Of a stretch of DNA of 64,000 nt, positions 39,614 to 52,282 are shown piece by piece (the stretch's first letter is position 1; each line of letters starts with the position of its first letter). The stretch covers positions 1,029,001 through 1,093,000 of the forward strand of contig NC_092611.1 of assembly GCF_047663525.1 (NCBI RefSeq), given 5' to 3'. Source of the DNA: Anas platyrhynchos (lineage: Eukaryota > Chordata > Aves > Anseriformes > Anatidae). The notes under the pieces were generated by a model that saw nothing but the letters and a program-made list of their open reading frames with translations, was not told the origin of the DNA and searched no databases. A program made the position numbers and the translations under genes.

Positions 39614-42412
39614 ATGGCAAGGCCGGAGGATAAGGTAAAGGCCCAGCTGAAGTGCATCTACACCAATGCACGCAGCATGGGTAACAAACAGGAGGAGCTG
39701 GAAGCCATCGTGCAGCGGGCAGGCTACGACTTGGTTGCCATCACGGAAACGTGGTGGGACCAGTCTCATGACTGGAGTGCTGCGATGCCTGGCTATAGGC
39801 TCTTCAGAAGGGACAGGCAGCACAGAAGGGGTGGCGGTGTGGCTCTCTATATCAGAGAGTCTTTCGATGTTGTAGAACTCGAGGCTAGGAATGACAAGAT
39901 CGAGTCCCTTTGGGTTAGGATCGGCAGGGACAACAAGGCTAGTGTCCTGGTCGGGGTCTGCTATAGACCGCCGAACCAGGATGAGGAGACGGATGAGGAG
40001 TTCTACAGGCAGCTGACAGAAGTTGCGAAATCGTCGGCGCTTGTACTCGTGGGGGACTTCAACTTCCCTGACATATCCTGGAAGCACAACACAGCCCAGA
40101 CGAAGCAGTCTAGGAGGTTTCTGGAGAAAGTGGAAGATAGCTTCCTGACGCAGCTGATTAGTGAACCTACCAGGGGTGGTGCCCAGCTAGACCTTCTCTT
40201 CACAAACAGAGAAGGACTGGTGGAGGATGTGATTGTCGGGAACAGTCTTGGGCAGAGTGACCACGAAATGGTGGAGTTCACTATTCTTGGCGGGGCCAGG
40301 AAGGGAACCAGTAAAACCACTGTATTGGACTTTCGGAGGGCTGACTTTGGGCTGCTCAGGACACTAGTTGGTGGAGTCCCATGGGAGGCGGTTCTGAAGG
40401 GCAGAGGGGTCCAGAAAGGCTGGGCGCTCTTTAAGAGGCAAATCCTAATGGCGCAGGAGCGGTCTATTCCCATGCGCCCAAAGATGAGCCAGCGGGGAAG
40501 AAGACCAGCCTGGCTCAACAGAGAATTGTGGCTTGAGCTTAGGAAAAAAAAGAGGGTTTATAATCTTTGGAAAATTGGGCAGGCCACTAAGGAGGACTAT
40601 AAGGATGTAGCGAGGCTGTGCAGGGACAAGATTAGGAAGGCCAAAGCTCATCTGGAGCTCAATCTGGCTACTGCTGTTAAAGATAACAAAAAACGCTTTT
40701 ATAAATACATCAACACCAAAAGGAGGACTAGGGAGAATCTCCATCCTTTACTGGATGCAGGGGGAAACTTAGTTACAAGAGATGAGGAAAAGGCGGAGGT
40801 GCTCAATGCCTTCTTTGCCTCAGTCTTTAGCGGCAAAACTGGTTGCTCTCTGGATACCCAGTACCCAGAACTGGTGGAAGGGGACAGGGAGCAGGATGTG
40901 GCCCTCACCATCCACGAAGAACTGGTTGGTGACCTGCTACGGCACTTGGATGTCCACAAATCGATGGGGCCGGATGGGATCCACCCAAGGGTACTGAGAG
41001 AACTGGCAGAGGAGCTGGCCAAGCCCCTATCCATCATTTATCAGCAGTCCTGGCTATCGGGGGAGGTCCCAGCTGACTGGCGACTAGCAAACGTGACGCC
41101 CATCTACAAGAAGGGCCGGAGGGCAGACCCGGGGAACTACAGGCCGGTCAGTTTGACCTCAGTACCAGGGAAGCTCATGGAGCAGATCCTCTTGGGAGTC
41201 ATCATGCGGCACTTGAAGGGCAAGCAGGCGATCAGGCCCAGCCAGCATGGGTTTATGGAAGGCAGGTCCTGCTTGACGAACCTGATCTCCTTCTACGACA
41301 AAGTGACGCGCTGGGTGGATGAGGGAAAGGCTGTGGATGTGGTCTACCTTGACTTCAGCAAGGCTTTTGACACCATCTCCCACAGCATTCTCCTCAAGAA
41401 ACTGGCTGCTCTTGGCTTGGACTGGCGCACGCTTCGTTGGGTTAGAAACTGGCTGGATAGCCGGGCCCAAAGAGTTGTGGTAAATGGAGCCAAGTCCAGT
41501 TGGAGGCCAGTCACTAGTGGCGTCCCCCAGGGCTCGGTGCTGGGGCCGGTCCTCTTTAACATCTTCATCAATGATCTGGATGACGGCATTGAGTGCACCC
41601 TCAGTAAGTTTGCAGATGACACCAAGCTAGGTGCGTGTGTCGATCTGCTCGAGGGTAGGAAGGCTCTGCAGGAGGATCTGGATAGGCTGCACCGATGGGC
41701 TGAGGTCAACTGTATGAAGTTCAACAAGGCCAAGTGCCGGGTCCTGCACCTGGGGCGCAATAACCCCAAGCAGAGCTACAGGCTGGGAGAGGAATGGTTG
41801 GAGAGCTGCCAGGCAGAGAAGGACCTGGGAGTGATGGTGGACAGTCGGCTGAATATGAGCCAGCAGTGTGCTCAGGTGGCCAAGAAGGCCAACGGCATCC
41901 TGGCTTGTATCAGAAACACCGTGACCAGCAGGGCTAGGGAGGTGATCGTCCCCCTGTACTCGGCTCTGGTGAGGCCGCACCTCGAGTACTGTGTTCAGTT
42001 TTGGGCCCCTCGCTACAAGAAGGACATCGAGGTGCTTGAGCGGGTCCAAAGAAGGGCGACGAAGCTGGTGAGGGGCCTGGAGAGCAAGTCCTATGAGGAG
42101 CGGCTGAAGGAGCTGGGCTTGTTCAGCCTAGAGAAGAGGAGGCTCAGGGGTGACCTTATTGCTCTGTATAAGTACATTAAAGGAGGCTGTAGCGAGGTGG
42201 GGGTTGGCCTGTTCTCCCATGTGCCTGGTGACAGGACGAGGGGGAATGGGCTAAAGTTACGCCAGGGGAGTTTTAGGTTAGATGTTAGGAAGAATTTCTT
42301 TACTGAAAGGGTTGTTAGGCACTGGAATGGGCTGCCCAGGGAGGTGGTGGAGTCACCATCCCTGGAAGTCTTCAAAAGACGTTTAGATGTAGAGCTTAGG
42401 GATATGGTTTAG
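39614..42412 (+). CDS. CR1 ORF2 protein (AP endonuclease and reverse transcriptase)
   Basis: This is a 932-residue CR1 ORF2 protein, counted from the ATG at 39614. It nicks the target and reverse-transcribes CR1 RNA in the nucleus (target-primed reverse transcription). The N-terminal APE-type endonuclease shows YTNAR (N18), ITETW (E45), GDFN (147-150) and SDH (215-217). The central reverse transcriptase shows YRPVSLTS (509-516), [11 protein letters not shown] (D580), [11 protein letters not shown] (635-645) and the FADD box (666-669). The C-terminal region carries the Cys/Arg-rich RPHLEYC and RRATKLVRG segments typical of CR1. All catalytic motifs are present and the frame is uninterrupted, so the protein could be active. 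The open frame extends 15 bases upstream to a GTG, but the ATG is the more likely start. Confidence 0.95.
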   Translation: MARPEDKVKAQLKCIYTNARSMGNKQEELEAIVQRAGYDLVAITETWWDQSHDWSAAMPGYRLFRRDRQHRRGGGVALYIRESFDVVELEARNDKIESLWVRIGRDNKASVLVGVCYRPPNQDEETDEEFYRQLTEVAKSSALVLVGDFNFPDISWKHNTAQTKQSRRFLEKVEDSFLTQLISEPTRGGAQLDLLFTNREGLVEDVIVGNSLGQSDHEMVEFTILGGARKGTSKTTVLDFRRADFGLLRTLVGGVPWEAVLKGRGVQKGWALFKRQILMAQERSIPMRPKMSQRGRRPAWLNRELWLELRKKKRVYNLWKIGQATKEDYKDVARLCRDKIRKAKAHLELNLATAVKDNKKRFYKYINTKRRTRENLHPLLDAGGNLVTRDEEKAEVLNAFFASVFSGKTGCSLDTQYPELVEGDREQDVALTIHEELVGDLLRHLDVHKSMGPDGIHPRVLRELAEELAKPLSIIYQQSWLSGEVPADWRLANVTPIYKKGRRADPGNYRPVSLTSVPGKLMEQILLGVIMRHLKGKQAIRPSQHGFMEGRSCLTNLISFYDKVTRWVDEGKAVDVVYLDFSKAFDTISHSILLKKLAALGLDWRTLRWVRNWLDSRAQRVVVNGAKSSWRPVTSGVPQGSVLGPVLFNIFINDLDDGIECTLSKFADDTKLGACVDLLEGRKALQEDLDRLHRWAEVNCMKFNKAKCRVLHLGRNNPKQSYRLGEEWLESCQAEKDLGVMVDSRLNMSQQCAQVAKKANGILACIRNTVTSRAREVIVPLYSALVRPHLEYCVQFWAPRYKKDIEVLERVQRRATKLVRGLESKSYEERLKELGLFSLEKRRLRGDLIALYKYIKGGCSEVGVGLFSHVPGDRTRGNGLKLRQGSFRLDVRKNFFTERVVRHWNGLPREVVESPSLEVFKRRLDVELRDMV

Positions 42413-42476
42413 TGGGGACTGTTAGTGTTAGGTTAGAGGTTGGACTCGATGATCTTGAGGTCTCTTCCAACCTAGA

Positions 42477-42500
42477 AATTCTGTGATTCTGTGAAATACA
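42477..42500 (+). repeat. CR1 3' terminal repeat and junction
   Basis: ATTCTGTGATTCTGTG marks the 3' end of the CR1, followed by AAATACAATT of the flank. CTGTGAAAT here also occurs just before the element at 38379-38387. Confidence 0.75.
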
Positions 42501-42646
42501 ATTAGATAACATTTCATTTACTGGGGCTAGCATCCTTTATTATATTAACATCATGCTCAAATTTTTATTCTAAAGTTTATTTTAAAAAATCCATTATTTC
42601 TAATGATAAAAGAACATAAAGTGAAGGCATCCAGTATCTACCACAC

Positions 42647-43280
42647 TGTGTTGGGTTTATGAGGCAAGGTTTTGGCAGAGATTGCCCTCCAGACTGTGGA
42701 GAAGACCACAGTGAAGCAGTCCTGCAGACTACGGAGGCCCCTGCAGCAGTTGGTTGTGCTCTGAAAAATGCTGCTGCCCATGGAGAGCCCACACAGGTGT
42801 TTTTTTGGCAGAACTGTGGCCCAAGTTGGGCCCATGCCTGAGCAGTCTGCTGCTGGAGGACTGCACCCCACTGGAGCGTTCTTGAAGAATGGCAGCCAGG
42901 GAGAAAGGGGAACTTGTTAGGAGGAAGGAGTGACAGAGGCTACCTGTTACGAAGAGACCACAACCTCCACTGCCAGCCTCTCACACCATTCAGGGCTCAG
43001 GGTGCTGAGGTGGAAGAGTTGGGAGTGAAGTTGAGCCTGGGAAGAAGGAGCAGGTGAGGGGCAGCTGTTTTTGTTTTGTTTCTCACCACGCTTCTCTATT
43101 TTTACTTGACAATAAACTATAATAAATTTCCCCTAGTCAAGGGTTTTTTGGCCATGATGGTAATTGGTGATTTCCATGTTCTTATCACAGGTTAGGAGCT
43201 TTTCCACCCTGCCCTGTCAAGGACAGGGTGTGGGAGGCTGGAGGAGGCTAGGTGGGCACCTGGCAGTTGCCACGGTCAAG
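42647..43280 (+). mobile_element. Solo LTR of an avian ERV family
   Basis: The element starts with TGTGTTGGGTTTATGAGG and contains a run of imperfect internal phrases built on GGACTGCACCCC and CCCATGGAGAGCCC. It has a GGGAGTGAAGTTGAGCCTGG stretch and the 3' segment ACAATAAACTATAATAAATT, which carries a poly(A) signal. It then continues to GGTAATTGGTGATTTCC and GTGGGCACCTGGC. This order matches an abundant avian LTR that I remember, probably ERVL class. The 3' end is degraded near 43280. No internal retroviral genes flank it, so it is a solo LTR. The class is uncertain. Confidence 0.65.
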
Positions 43281-43732
43281 CTGTTTTACTGGTAAATAAT
43301 ATTCATGGTGTATTTGGGTGACCCCTGAAGAGACACTCCAGAATACAGACCCAGGTCTGTATTTCCATGAAAAATACATGCCAAAACAAGCTCATTTTAA
43401 AAATCTTACCCCCTTTGCAGAAACATACCTGTCTCTAAAGGGAAAGAGGAAAAAAAGAAAGAATTAAATGAAGCATTTGCCCTGCCAATAACCATTATTT
43501 ATTAATGGCAACACCTCACACATAGTCTGAATTAATCATATTGCTTACAGAGTTTGCATTTACTGCAAGGTAAGTTTTAAATTTTTATAGATGGTTAAAA
43601 TATAAATGTATCCTAAATTCTCAGAAAGTTGCAAGCATAGAGGAGTAATGACTCTAAATTTCTTTACGAGCATTATGTGGGCAAAAATATATGCTGAGTT
43701 TTGACTGCGGATTGGATTCTCGTTAGAGAGAA

Positions 43733-43766
<34 letters not shown>

Positions 43767-46399
43767 GAGCAGAATAATAAGGGTGTATTCTTATAGCTCC
43801 CTTTCTACCTCTACAATTACTTTAAAATGTTGTGAAGACTCAGCTTCTCAGCACAAGCTGAATAGGCAGTTCTTTGCCAAGATCCCTGTCCATTGTGCAT
43901 TCATGAAAGCAAACATGAATGCCATTGATCCCAGCAGGAAGGCTTGCAGGCTTGACACACTCTGTGCCAAAGCAAGGGCTCTAATTAGTGATCCTTCCAG
44001 CTGGACAGTAAAGGCCTTACCCTTCCTTAGGGAATAATAAGACAGGCCATGTCTGAAGTCCCCAAGTAAGCTTTATAGAATAGGGAGCATGCAGAGAACT
44101 GCATTAAAGGCACTAAACCAGCCGACACAGGTGACCGAACAGTGAACTGTGCACTTGGCAATGAACAGAAAAATGCCTGCTACACAAGCATCATCTGGTC
44201 TTTGGTTCCTCCTGTTTGCCTGAATTACTGTCAGAATTCAAAGGACTGTAATGGATGGCGCAACTATTTAAAAGAAAGCAATAGATTTGTTGCAACAGTG
44301 ATAGTTTTGAATATCTTCAAACCTTTTCTTCAAAAACAATGCTTGTTGACAATATAACATACCAATTCATAACATCACCATTCTTTGCAGAATAATGATA
44401 AAAAACTCATTAGCAGTAACAGGCTTTGAAAAATAGGCAGCATGTGTAATTTCAGCACTTCAAAACTGTTCGCAATAAAGTCACTTTTAATTATATTTCT
44501 TTATAAAGAAAAATTATCTAAAGGATTAAAAATAGAAAGTCCTTTCATAGTAAAGATTACTAGCACTAGACTGCAAACACTGTAACCAGAGAAAAGCACT
44601 TGTACATATATGCAAAGTGTACATCTAGGTTTCTGTATATAAAAGATCTTATACAACTTCTTTTATTGCATTGCTGCTTCAGAATTCTGACAACCACAAT
44701 ATTCAAAACGCGAGTTTCACTGAAAAAGCAGGATCTACTGAAAACAGTGGCTTATTTAAACATACTTTACATATAAGCGCATGAAATGTATAAAGAAGCA
44801 TTGACATCTTGAAAGATTACAATGCCAAAAATTGCGTGAAGCTACAGTAGAAAAAAAATCCAAATGGTATATGCATATCCATTGTATACATCAATTATCT
44901 ATTAACAAATTCCCAACGTAGATAAATTCCTCCTCTGTTAAAAAATAAAAATAAAAAAATCATAAGTTAACACTTTTAAAAATAAACTAGAACATACAAG
45001 TTTACACCCTTCTAATCCAACCACATTTGCTTTTTGAAAGCAAATGCAAATTCTAAAAGTGAAATATTAAAAGTATTTAAAAACGAAAATTTTTCACTTA
45101 GAATTATTATCCTACCTTGAGAACTGCAGTTTCTTTAGCCAAGCAAAATGCTTGGTCCTTCTGATGTTTGTTCCATTTTCACATCAAGTGGATATTAATT
45201 TTAACTACTAGCTTTCACTGAGAATCTTTCATTCTTGAAGAGAAATAAGAAAATTACTTATTGAAAACAAACAAGTCTCATTTCAAGATAGCAGCTTTTA
45301 GCCAATAGTTTTCTGATTTTCTACCTTTTGTTTAATACTGGTTATTCTTACTTGCCTGAAAGACTGCTACATTTCTCTTATCAGCAACATTATTATATTT
45401 TTTCTAAAAATAAGATTGAAAAAAGAGAGGAAGAAAGGCTGTAAACAAAAAGCTGTAGAATACAAAGGCAGTTAAAAGTTGGCTTCACAGCTCCTCAAAA
45501 TAAATACTGAAGGATTATGATTCTGTAACCACAATCAGGATCTTTTTTACATCAAAGCTAGAGAAAAAGTAATGATATTAGTGCTTTGGACTCTAAATGG
45601 AACATACTGTTATTGCTGGGCAATAACTGTCCTTGTGCTGAGTGACAAAAAAAAAAGGGGAAAAGGCGCACTTCCCCTCCCACATTCCCTGTATATCTCT
45701 AAAAATAAAGGACAGGTGAATATTCAAGGTGAAAATCAATATAATTTTTAAGATAGCCAGGAAGCCTTTAAATTACCTGAAGCACATTCTGTGCTCATTT
45801 AAAGAACATTCTGTATGCAGGCTGTAGTAAGAAAAGTATCTGTAGAATTAAGCAAAAGATCAATGAACAAATTTTCAGTGTACCACAAACACAAAGAATT
45901 CATAATGTAATAGTTATAAAACAATTGACTTTATGATTGTTTAATATTATCACAGGCTCATAGAGATGTATATTCAAGGTATTATAAGGTTGCATTAAAG
46001 AAGGTCACATTAAAGTGAGGACAATAGCTCTGAATCTCAAAGGATTTGGTCTAAGAATGTATTGGAAAACGAGAGATTCATAATAGTTTTTTCAGCCTGT
46101 TTTAGCATGTTTTCTAATACCATGAAGTCTTATGACATATTTAAAGTCAGTTTAAAGCTTATTTTTCTTCATTAAGACAATAAAGTGTGTTTTTCCTACA
46201 TTCATGCTATCTATAGCACTTTGGTTTGCACTTCCGGATGCAGCCCAGCTAGTATGCATTTTCTTCTACATTCACTAATGAGGTGGTACAAAAATAAAAA
46301 TAAAAACCAGGGAATAAATTAGGAGACTAAAATGCAACCTACAGTGAGATGCAATCTACAGGTGGAAAAACATAAAAATTGAGAAGTATGTCAGCATAA
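43281..46399. other. Intergenic, no gene seen
   Basis: AT-rich DNA with a T run at about 43741-43766. Open frames of up to 90 codons have no recognisable domains. Confidence 0.5.
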
Positions 46400-46766
46400 A
46401 TTCATAGAATCATAGAATCATAGAATATCCTGAGTTGGAAGGGACCCTTAAGGATCATCAAGTCCAACTCTTGACACCGCACAGGTCTACCCAAAAGTTC
46501 AGCCCATGTGACTAAGTGCACAGTCCAATCTCTTCTTAAATTCAGACAGGCTCGGTGCAGTGACCACTTCCCTGGGGAGCCTGTTCCAGTGTGCAACCAC
46601 CCTCTCTGTGAAGAACCCCCTCCGGATGTCAAGCCTAAACTTCCCCTGCCTCAGCTTAACCCCGTTCCCGCGGGTCCTGTCGCTGGTGTTAATGGAGAAA
46701 AGGTCTCCTGCCTCTCGACACCCCCTTACTAGGAAGTTGTAGACTGCGATGAGGTCGATTGTTAAT
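46400..46766 (-). mobile_element. CR1 LINE 3' fragment, minus strand
   Basis: The + strand begins with three tandem copies of TCATAGAA, which is the reverse complement of the CR1 3' terminus. It then gives GAGTTGGAAGGGACCC and GATCATCAAGTCCAACTC, the reversed CR1 tail. Further in, GGTTCACACTGGAACAGG-like and GGCTTGACATCC-like phrases are seen on the minus strand. It is well preserved, about 365 bp, 5'-truncated and non-coding. Confidence 0.9.
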
Positions 46767-47354
46767 TGATTGTTAAGTGATTGTTATGCTCTGGTAAAAG
46801 ACGTATTCAAGTGGAGAGAATATCTGTCCAGGCTTGGAGTCAATCATATGCAGTCAGTAGAACCTGGCTCAAATAACAAAACCAGTTTCTGACACTAGGT
46901 CCTTACTGCTTCAAAAATGAGCAGCTAGGTTCATTTGATGCTAGACACTGCCCCTCTGGTAGTCTACCCAGGGCCTAGAAGGGACATACCTCCAATCTCT
47001 AATGACCTAATAGGTGGGCTGGCAGGAAACTGGCCATCCAGAAAATGACAGGTCCAAGTTTGAGGTTTGATAGGAAGGTTTTGAGAGCTCTCGCTTTGTC
47101 ACAGCCTGCCAGTTTTCTATGCCCAGGAGAGAGCTCTACTCTTTTTCTTCTCATGGTTTTATTCTCCATCTGAACACATAGAAACTGGCTTCAAAGTCTC
47201 AATTCTCCCCACACTGTGATCAAATAAATGAAGTAGTATCGAGGCTCATTCTGATCTCTCCACTCTAATTTATGTACCAGAGCTCTCTAAATGGCATCTG
47301 ACAGACAAACTCCCTCTGCACCCATGTCTCTGGCTGGACAGCAATTCAAATTCA

Positions 47355-47408
<54 letters not shown>

Positions 47409-49639
47409 GCTCTCTGTCTTTCCTTCCTTTTTTGAAAACTAAGCAGTTATCACAATGACAAAGAAAAATGACTGCCCTCCTTAAGACATATGCAAACAAC
47501 AGATGATTGATGATTATAGAATTTGGCTTACAGAACCTTAGTAACCAGTCAGAAGAACTGCCAATGGCATATACATGTATACAATTTTACCACATGGCAT
47601 CAACTTGTACCCACCTCTGACTGCCACACACCTTAAGTTAGCACCACTCAGTCTGCAGGAAGGGGCTGTTACCTGCCTTTAATGTTAAATGTTTAATGTC
47701 TAAAAAACACACTACTGTCTATAGAACTTGTTGGAAGTCTCTCACCAAACATAAGAAACTTAACTAGCTTAGCAAACGAGCCAACCTTTCAGACTTTATG
47801 TTTATCCCTACTACTGAGAGCAGTACCACCACGATGAGGCAGAGCTGAGAAGCCTGCATGTGTGGAAAGAAACCTCACTAATGTACTGCACAAGCACTAA
47901 GCTTTACATACTGCTCAACATGAGCATTAAAATAATGGTGTGCTTTGCAAGCCCTATAGTTTTTAACAAATAAAAGAATCTGAAAAGCTGAATTAGTAAG
48001 TATTTTAGGAAAGACTTAAGTGTTAAATATTCTGTATCATTGAATTAAAGCTGAAAGGTTCCCATGTTATCCACTCTAAAAATATCCACTACCCTGCTTT
48101 ACAGCCTTTTGGAGGCTGTTTTCAGCTACGATGGGGGAATAGACCCCAGCTAGACCTCACACGTATCAGACAAGCCTCAACTCCAATGCAAACGGAGCTG
48201 TCTGACCACCAACTAAGGCTCATGAAGTGACTAAACACTTCCTTGACAAGTGCCAAATGCTGATCTAAAATTCCAGATATAAACATGTAGGTAACATAGA
48301 GCCACCACTGTGGGCTCTTTATACATACAGCAATTACTTTTTTTTTTTTTTTTTTTTTTTTTTACTAATTCAGACACCTTAGCAATTACCTAAACTATAA
48401 ACTTTAACGCTCCCACAATCTATTCCCTTTAGGTTTATTACTAATTTTCATTTGAAACGGAACACCTGAAGCAATAAAACTGCTAAGCATTCATATCTAT
48501 CTTGAGAACAGTAGTTTCCTAAAACTACTATGAAAGAGCCCACTATATGAACTGCACTGTTCAAACCTTACACTAACCTACAGCTTTTGGGGATTTATAA
48601 AACTCCTTGCAGAAGAGAATGTGCAGCATTTGTACACTTGGCATGGATTCTGCTATTCATTAGAAAAACTTTATAAACACTGAGTTTTTTCTGACACCAC
48701 AATGATCATTCATGTACATACACATATACATGCATGCATATAAAATGGGTGAAACCTATAATGCTTAAAAATACAAAAAATTGAATGTACTTATGTGTAT
48801 TCTTCATGATGTCAGCCAGGTCCTTAGAAGTATACTGACCAGTCAAAAATAACAGTATTTTTTACAGTGCTTATTAACAGTTACATCAGTACAGACTTCT
48901 AGAGAAGTTTCATGGTTAAACTTCTGACTTTAAGATCACATTTTGTTTTTTGCTTTTTTGTTTGTTTGTTTGAACTGTTCGTCTGTTCATGCTGAAATTT
49001 AAGATCTGATTTCACAAATTCAACTTTCCAGATGCCTTAAGAGCCAAGAATTAAATTCTGGATAGCCTTACTGTCCACTATATTATGCATATATTGAAAC
49101 AGCCAGCCTCTTAATTAGCTGATTATACAGGGAGTTAACATCCCCTTTTTTTGCATGGAGTTACCTCATTTGGATACTCACGTTGCAGTCACATATTCCT
49201 CATGTTTCTAGCAGAAATACTTTATAGACTAGTCCATATAGGCAGCTTGTAAGAAGGACTACACGAGGACCTACATGAGAAACCAGAAAATAATTTCTCT
49301 GCCATGCCATCTTGCAGGACGGAGGGGGAAGGAACCACCACCAAAAAACACTTCAGTTTCATCTCTAAAACACTGCCGCCCCCCAGAGGCAGCGGTTCGC
49401 GAGCTGCAGCTCTGTCAGCTAAAATTTGCAAAATTCGAGCAAAATTTGAGCGCCTGAGAAACATTGCTGGGCGTTTTCGCGTTAACCGGTGCAGACAGAG
49501 GTAACCGTGATAACATATAATGGAAAACCAGCCTCCGTGAGCAACATCACACCGCAGGTTAGACATGATTTGTTCCCAGGTATTGCTACCTAACCACACA
49601 CGGATGGGATGGCTGCAGCTGTATTTCTGCCTCTTTGGG
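46767..49639. other. Intergenic, no gene seen
   Basis: It holds an (AAT)n microsatellite (47355-47407, about 17 units), a T run (about 48339-48363) and TTTG repeats near 48957. I recognise no exon. The interval ends in the CpG-rich promoter of RIOK2. Confidence 0.5.
47355..47407. repeat. (AAT)n microsatellite
   Basis: About 17 perfect trinucleotide units. The minus-strand frame reads poly-Tyr, an artefact. Confidence 0.95.
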
Positions 49640-49781
49640 CCCCGGTATTAGTTATGGCAATAACGGGGTGTCACGGCGAAGAAACGTGTCCGCCCCGGGA
49701 CTCGAACCCGCAACCCCCGGGTCTGGAACCGCCCCGCCCCGCCCCACTGCCCTCTGCGTGCGCACCGAGCGGGGCTGCCAG

Positions 49782-49792
49782 GCGCATGCGCA
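49782..49792. promoter_or_regulatory. NRF1-type site
   Basis: GCGCATGCGCA fits the NRF1 consensus (YGCGCAYGCGCR). It is the first of three such palindromes in the promoter. Confidence 0.6.
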
Positions 49793-49848
49793 CTGGGAGC
49801 CTCCACCCCCCCCACACACACACACCCTCATGGCCGTGGGCGGTGGCC

Positions 49849-49859
49849 GCGCATGCGCA
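49849..49859. promoter_or_regulatory. NRF1-type site
   Basis: GCGCATGCGCA, the second palindrome, 67 bp after the first. Confidence 0.6.
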
Positions 49860-50162
49860 GTTGAAGCCGGGGGCAGCGCTCTGGGTGTCTGGTGCCGTGG
49901 GTGGTGTTCCCACTGGATCGGTCTGGGCAGATACACATGCAACCCCATTAACTCTTTTAGAGTAGAGCGAGGGGTTAAGCCATCACCTTAAGGCTTATTC
50001 TGTCTCGATTCGTAGAGGCTTGTTTTGTCTCTATTTTGAGTTGTAAGTGACTTTGCTACCGGCTCGGTATGCGAAGATACATCGGAGGACACGCGTCTCT
50101 ATGTAGCTGCCAGGACCCAAAACAGGCTCCGCCGGTAGGGCGAGGTAGGGGAGAGGGGGGCG

Positions 50163-50174
50163 TGCGCATGCGCG
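50163..50174. promoter_or_regulatory. NRF1-type site nearest the start codon
   Basis: TGCGCATGCGCG, about 55 bp upstream of the RIOK2 ATG, a likely core-promoter position. Confidence 0.65.
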
Positions 50175-50228
50175 GTGCGTCCGCGTGAGGCCGGCCAGGC
50201 CTGTGAGGGGGGTGTGGGCGCGGCCGCC

Positions 50229-50294
50229 ATGGGGAAGCTGAACGTGGCCGTGCTGCGGTACCTCAGCGGGCAGCAGTTCAGGGTGCTCACCGCG
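50229..50294 (+). CDS. RIOK2: RIOK2 exon 1
   Basis: The ATG is in a strong Kozak context (GCCGCCATGG). It encodes 22 residues starting MGKLNVAVLRYLS and ends at a GT donor (GCG|GTGAGA) in phase 0. The length and phase match the human gene product. Confidence 0.92.
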
Positions 50295-50330
50295 GTGAGA
50301 CGGGACGGGACGGGGACAGGGGAAGGGACA

Positions 50331-50439
50331 AAGGGAAGGGAAGGGAAGGGAAGGGAAGGGAAGGGAAGGGAAGGGAAGGGAAGGGAAGGGAAGGGAAGGG
50401 AAGGGAAGGGAAGGGAAGGGAAGGGAAGGGAAGGGAAGG
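50331..50439. repeat. (AAGGG)n repeat in RIOK2 intron 1
   Basis: About 22 AAGGG units with almost no interruption, within a 218-bp intron. The + (sense) strand is the purine strand. It can form G-rich secondary structure. The antisense reads as a Pro/Phe/Ser/Leu repeat frame, an artefact. Confidence 0.95.
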
Positions 50440-50479
50440 CGCAGCTCCCCCCCCTCCCCTCCCGTCCCCTCCCCGCTGA

Positions 50480-50752
<273 letters not shown>

Positions 50753-51437
50753 TGAGCCCCGTCTCGCCTTGGGGCTAGCTGGGGAATGTGAACTCCTTCA
50801 GCAACAAATGGTGTTGGTGATTTCTGAAATTCATGGATTCGTTCGTCCAAATTCGTGGATAAAATAAATAATTGTTAGCTAAGGTAGTATTTAAGTTCAC
50901 ATAGGGATCAGCCCAAATGTGTTACAGTCTTACAGCAGACAAACTGGAGCGGACTGCAAAAACCTTATACCTTCAGCCAGTCAGGAACGATCACTAAAGT
51001 AGTATTTATTCTGTCCCATTCTGTTAGTAGCGTTGGATTTCCTTTAGTCTTGCACTTGCATCTGGCTTTGCAAGCACAATGTGGGAGTCTTCATGAAATT
51101 CATCTCCTTTTTGTCTCCGTTTTTCAGACCATTAAGGTTTGGTTTAGGTCTTTGAAACAATCCTGAATCCTTGCCGTGTCTCCTAAGTAATCATCTTTCA
51201 AAGTAATCCTATGCAATTTGAACCATTGTCACTGCCTGCGTTACCAAGGGGCTAACAAAATGTCTACTTTTTATCCAGTTAGTTTTCAAAAGGCTTGCAC
51301 GAATTTAAACTTACTGTCAAGTTGGGTTGATACTAGCCAACAGTGAAAATACTATTTGAGTGTTGTGTACCATAAGCAGGAAAAAAAAAAAAAGAGAGAC
51401 CAAAATGAAACTTCTTTTAAAAGAAACACATGCATAA

Positions 51438-51632
<195 letters not shown>

Positions 51633-52207
51633 TAGAAGAAATGGGTCTGTATTTTTGTTAATTTGTTGGAAACTTGGTGAATTTACCTTTGGATAGTCAT
51701 ATCAGTTAATCTGTCAAACACCAAAATTTATGGTCACTTCAAGTTCTGTGTGAGTCTTGACTACATCTGATTTTTTTCACAAGCGTTGTTCCACTTTGAC
51801 CATTTTGTACAATTCTTGGATGGTTCCTTAAAAGGTATTTTGCAAACAGGTGACAGTTGTCTTGTGACTTGCAAAGAATTTTGAAGCCTTCTGTCAAAAA
51901 GATTAACATCAAATGTTTCATCCCACCTAAAAAAAAAAAAAGTAATATACAGTCCAAACTATTGGAGTGCTATCTTGGTTTCTCATGCTCATATGTTGAT
52001 TGTAATTTGGCACAGCATGTCTTTTGTCATTAAAAAATGACGAAAAAAAAAAAAGAGGATTATTGGGGACAAATGGTAAAAATGAAACATAGCCAATTGC
52101 TAACACTGTTTTAAAGTAAGAGGTACCTTGAGTTTTCTGTCCAGTCAAGAGAAGTCTTTTCTAGTGTGCCATTAAGTTACTTCTTATCCCCTAGTCTGAA
52201 ATATGTT

Positions 52208-52282
52208 TCAGATCAGATGGATGGTTCAACCAGATGATCTTGGAGGTCTTTTCCAACCGTAATGATTCTATGATATTCTACT
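52208..52282 (+). mobile_element. CR1 3' end in RIOK2 intron 3
   Basis: CAACCAGATGATCTTGGAGG and TTCCAACCGTAATGATTCTA are the last CR1 phrases, about 75 bp in all. Confidence 0.75.

Larger units (their letters stand above)
38392..42496 (+). mobile_element. Full-length CR1 LINE with both ORFs open
   Basis: The element has a GC-rich 5' UTR from about 38392, ORF1 (38475-39557), a short spacer, ORF2 (39614-42412) and a short 3' UTR. It ends in two tandem ATTCTGTG-type units at about 42477-42490, the known CR1 3' terminus. Neither ORF contains an internal stop or frameshift, which is uncommon for CR1 copies, nearly all of which are 5'-truncated. Base composition changes sharply from the AT-rich flanks. 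Flanking DNA shares CTGTGAAAT on both sides (38379-38387 and 42489-42497), which may be a target-site duplication or priming microhomology. The 5' boundary is approximate. Confidence 0.93.

Noticed and set aside
38538..42375. Many antisense frames within the CR1
   Set aside because: They are shadows of ORF1 and ORF2, which carry the real motifs.
49690..49717. tRNA B-box-like sequence (GGGTTCGAGTCCC-type on the minus strand)
   Set aside because: The T-arm looks right, but no matching acceptor stem, D-arm or anticodon arm can be folded upstream. The region is a GC-rich promoter.
49609..49991. Two 118-codon frames in the CpG island
   Set aside because: Long frames are expected in GC-rich DNA. 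They overlap each other, have no domains and lie in the promoter.
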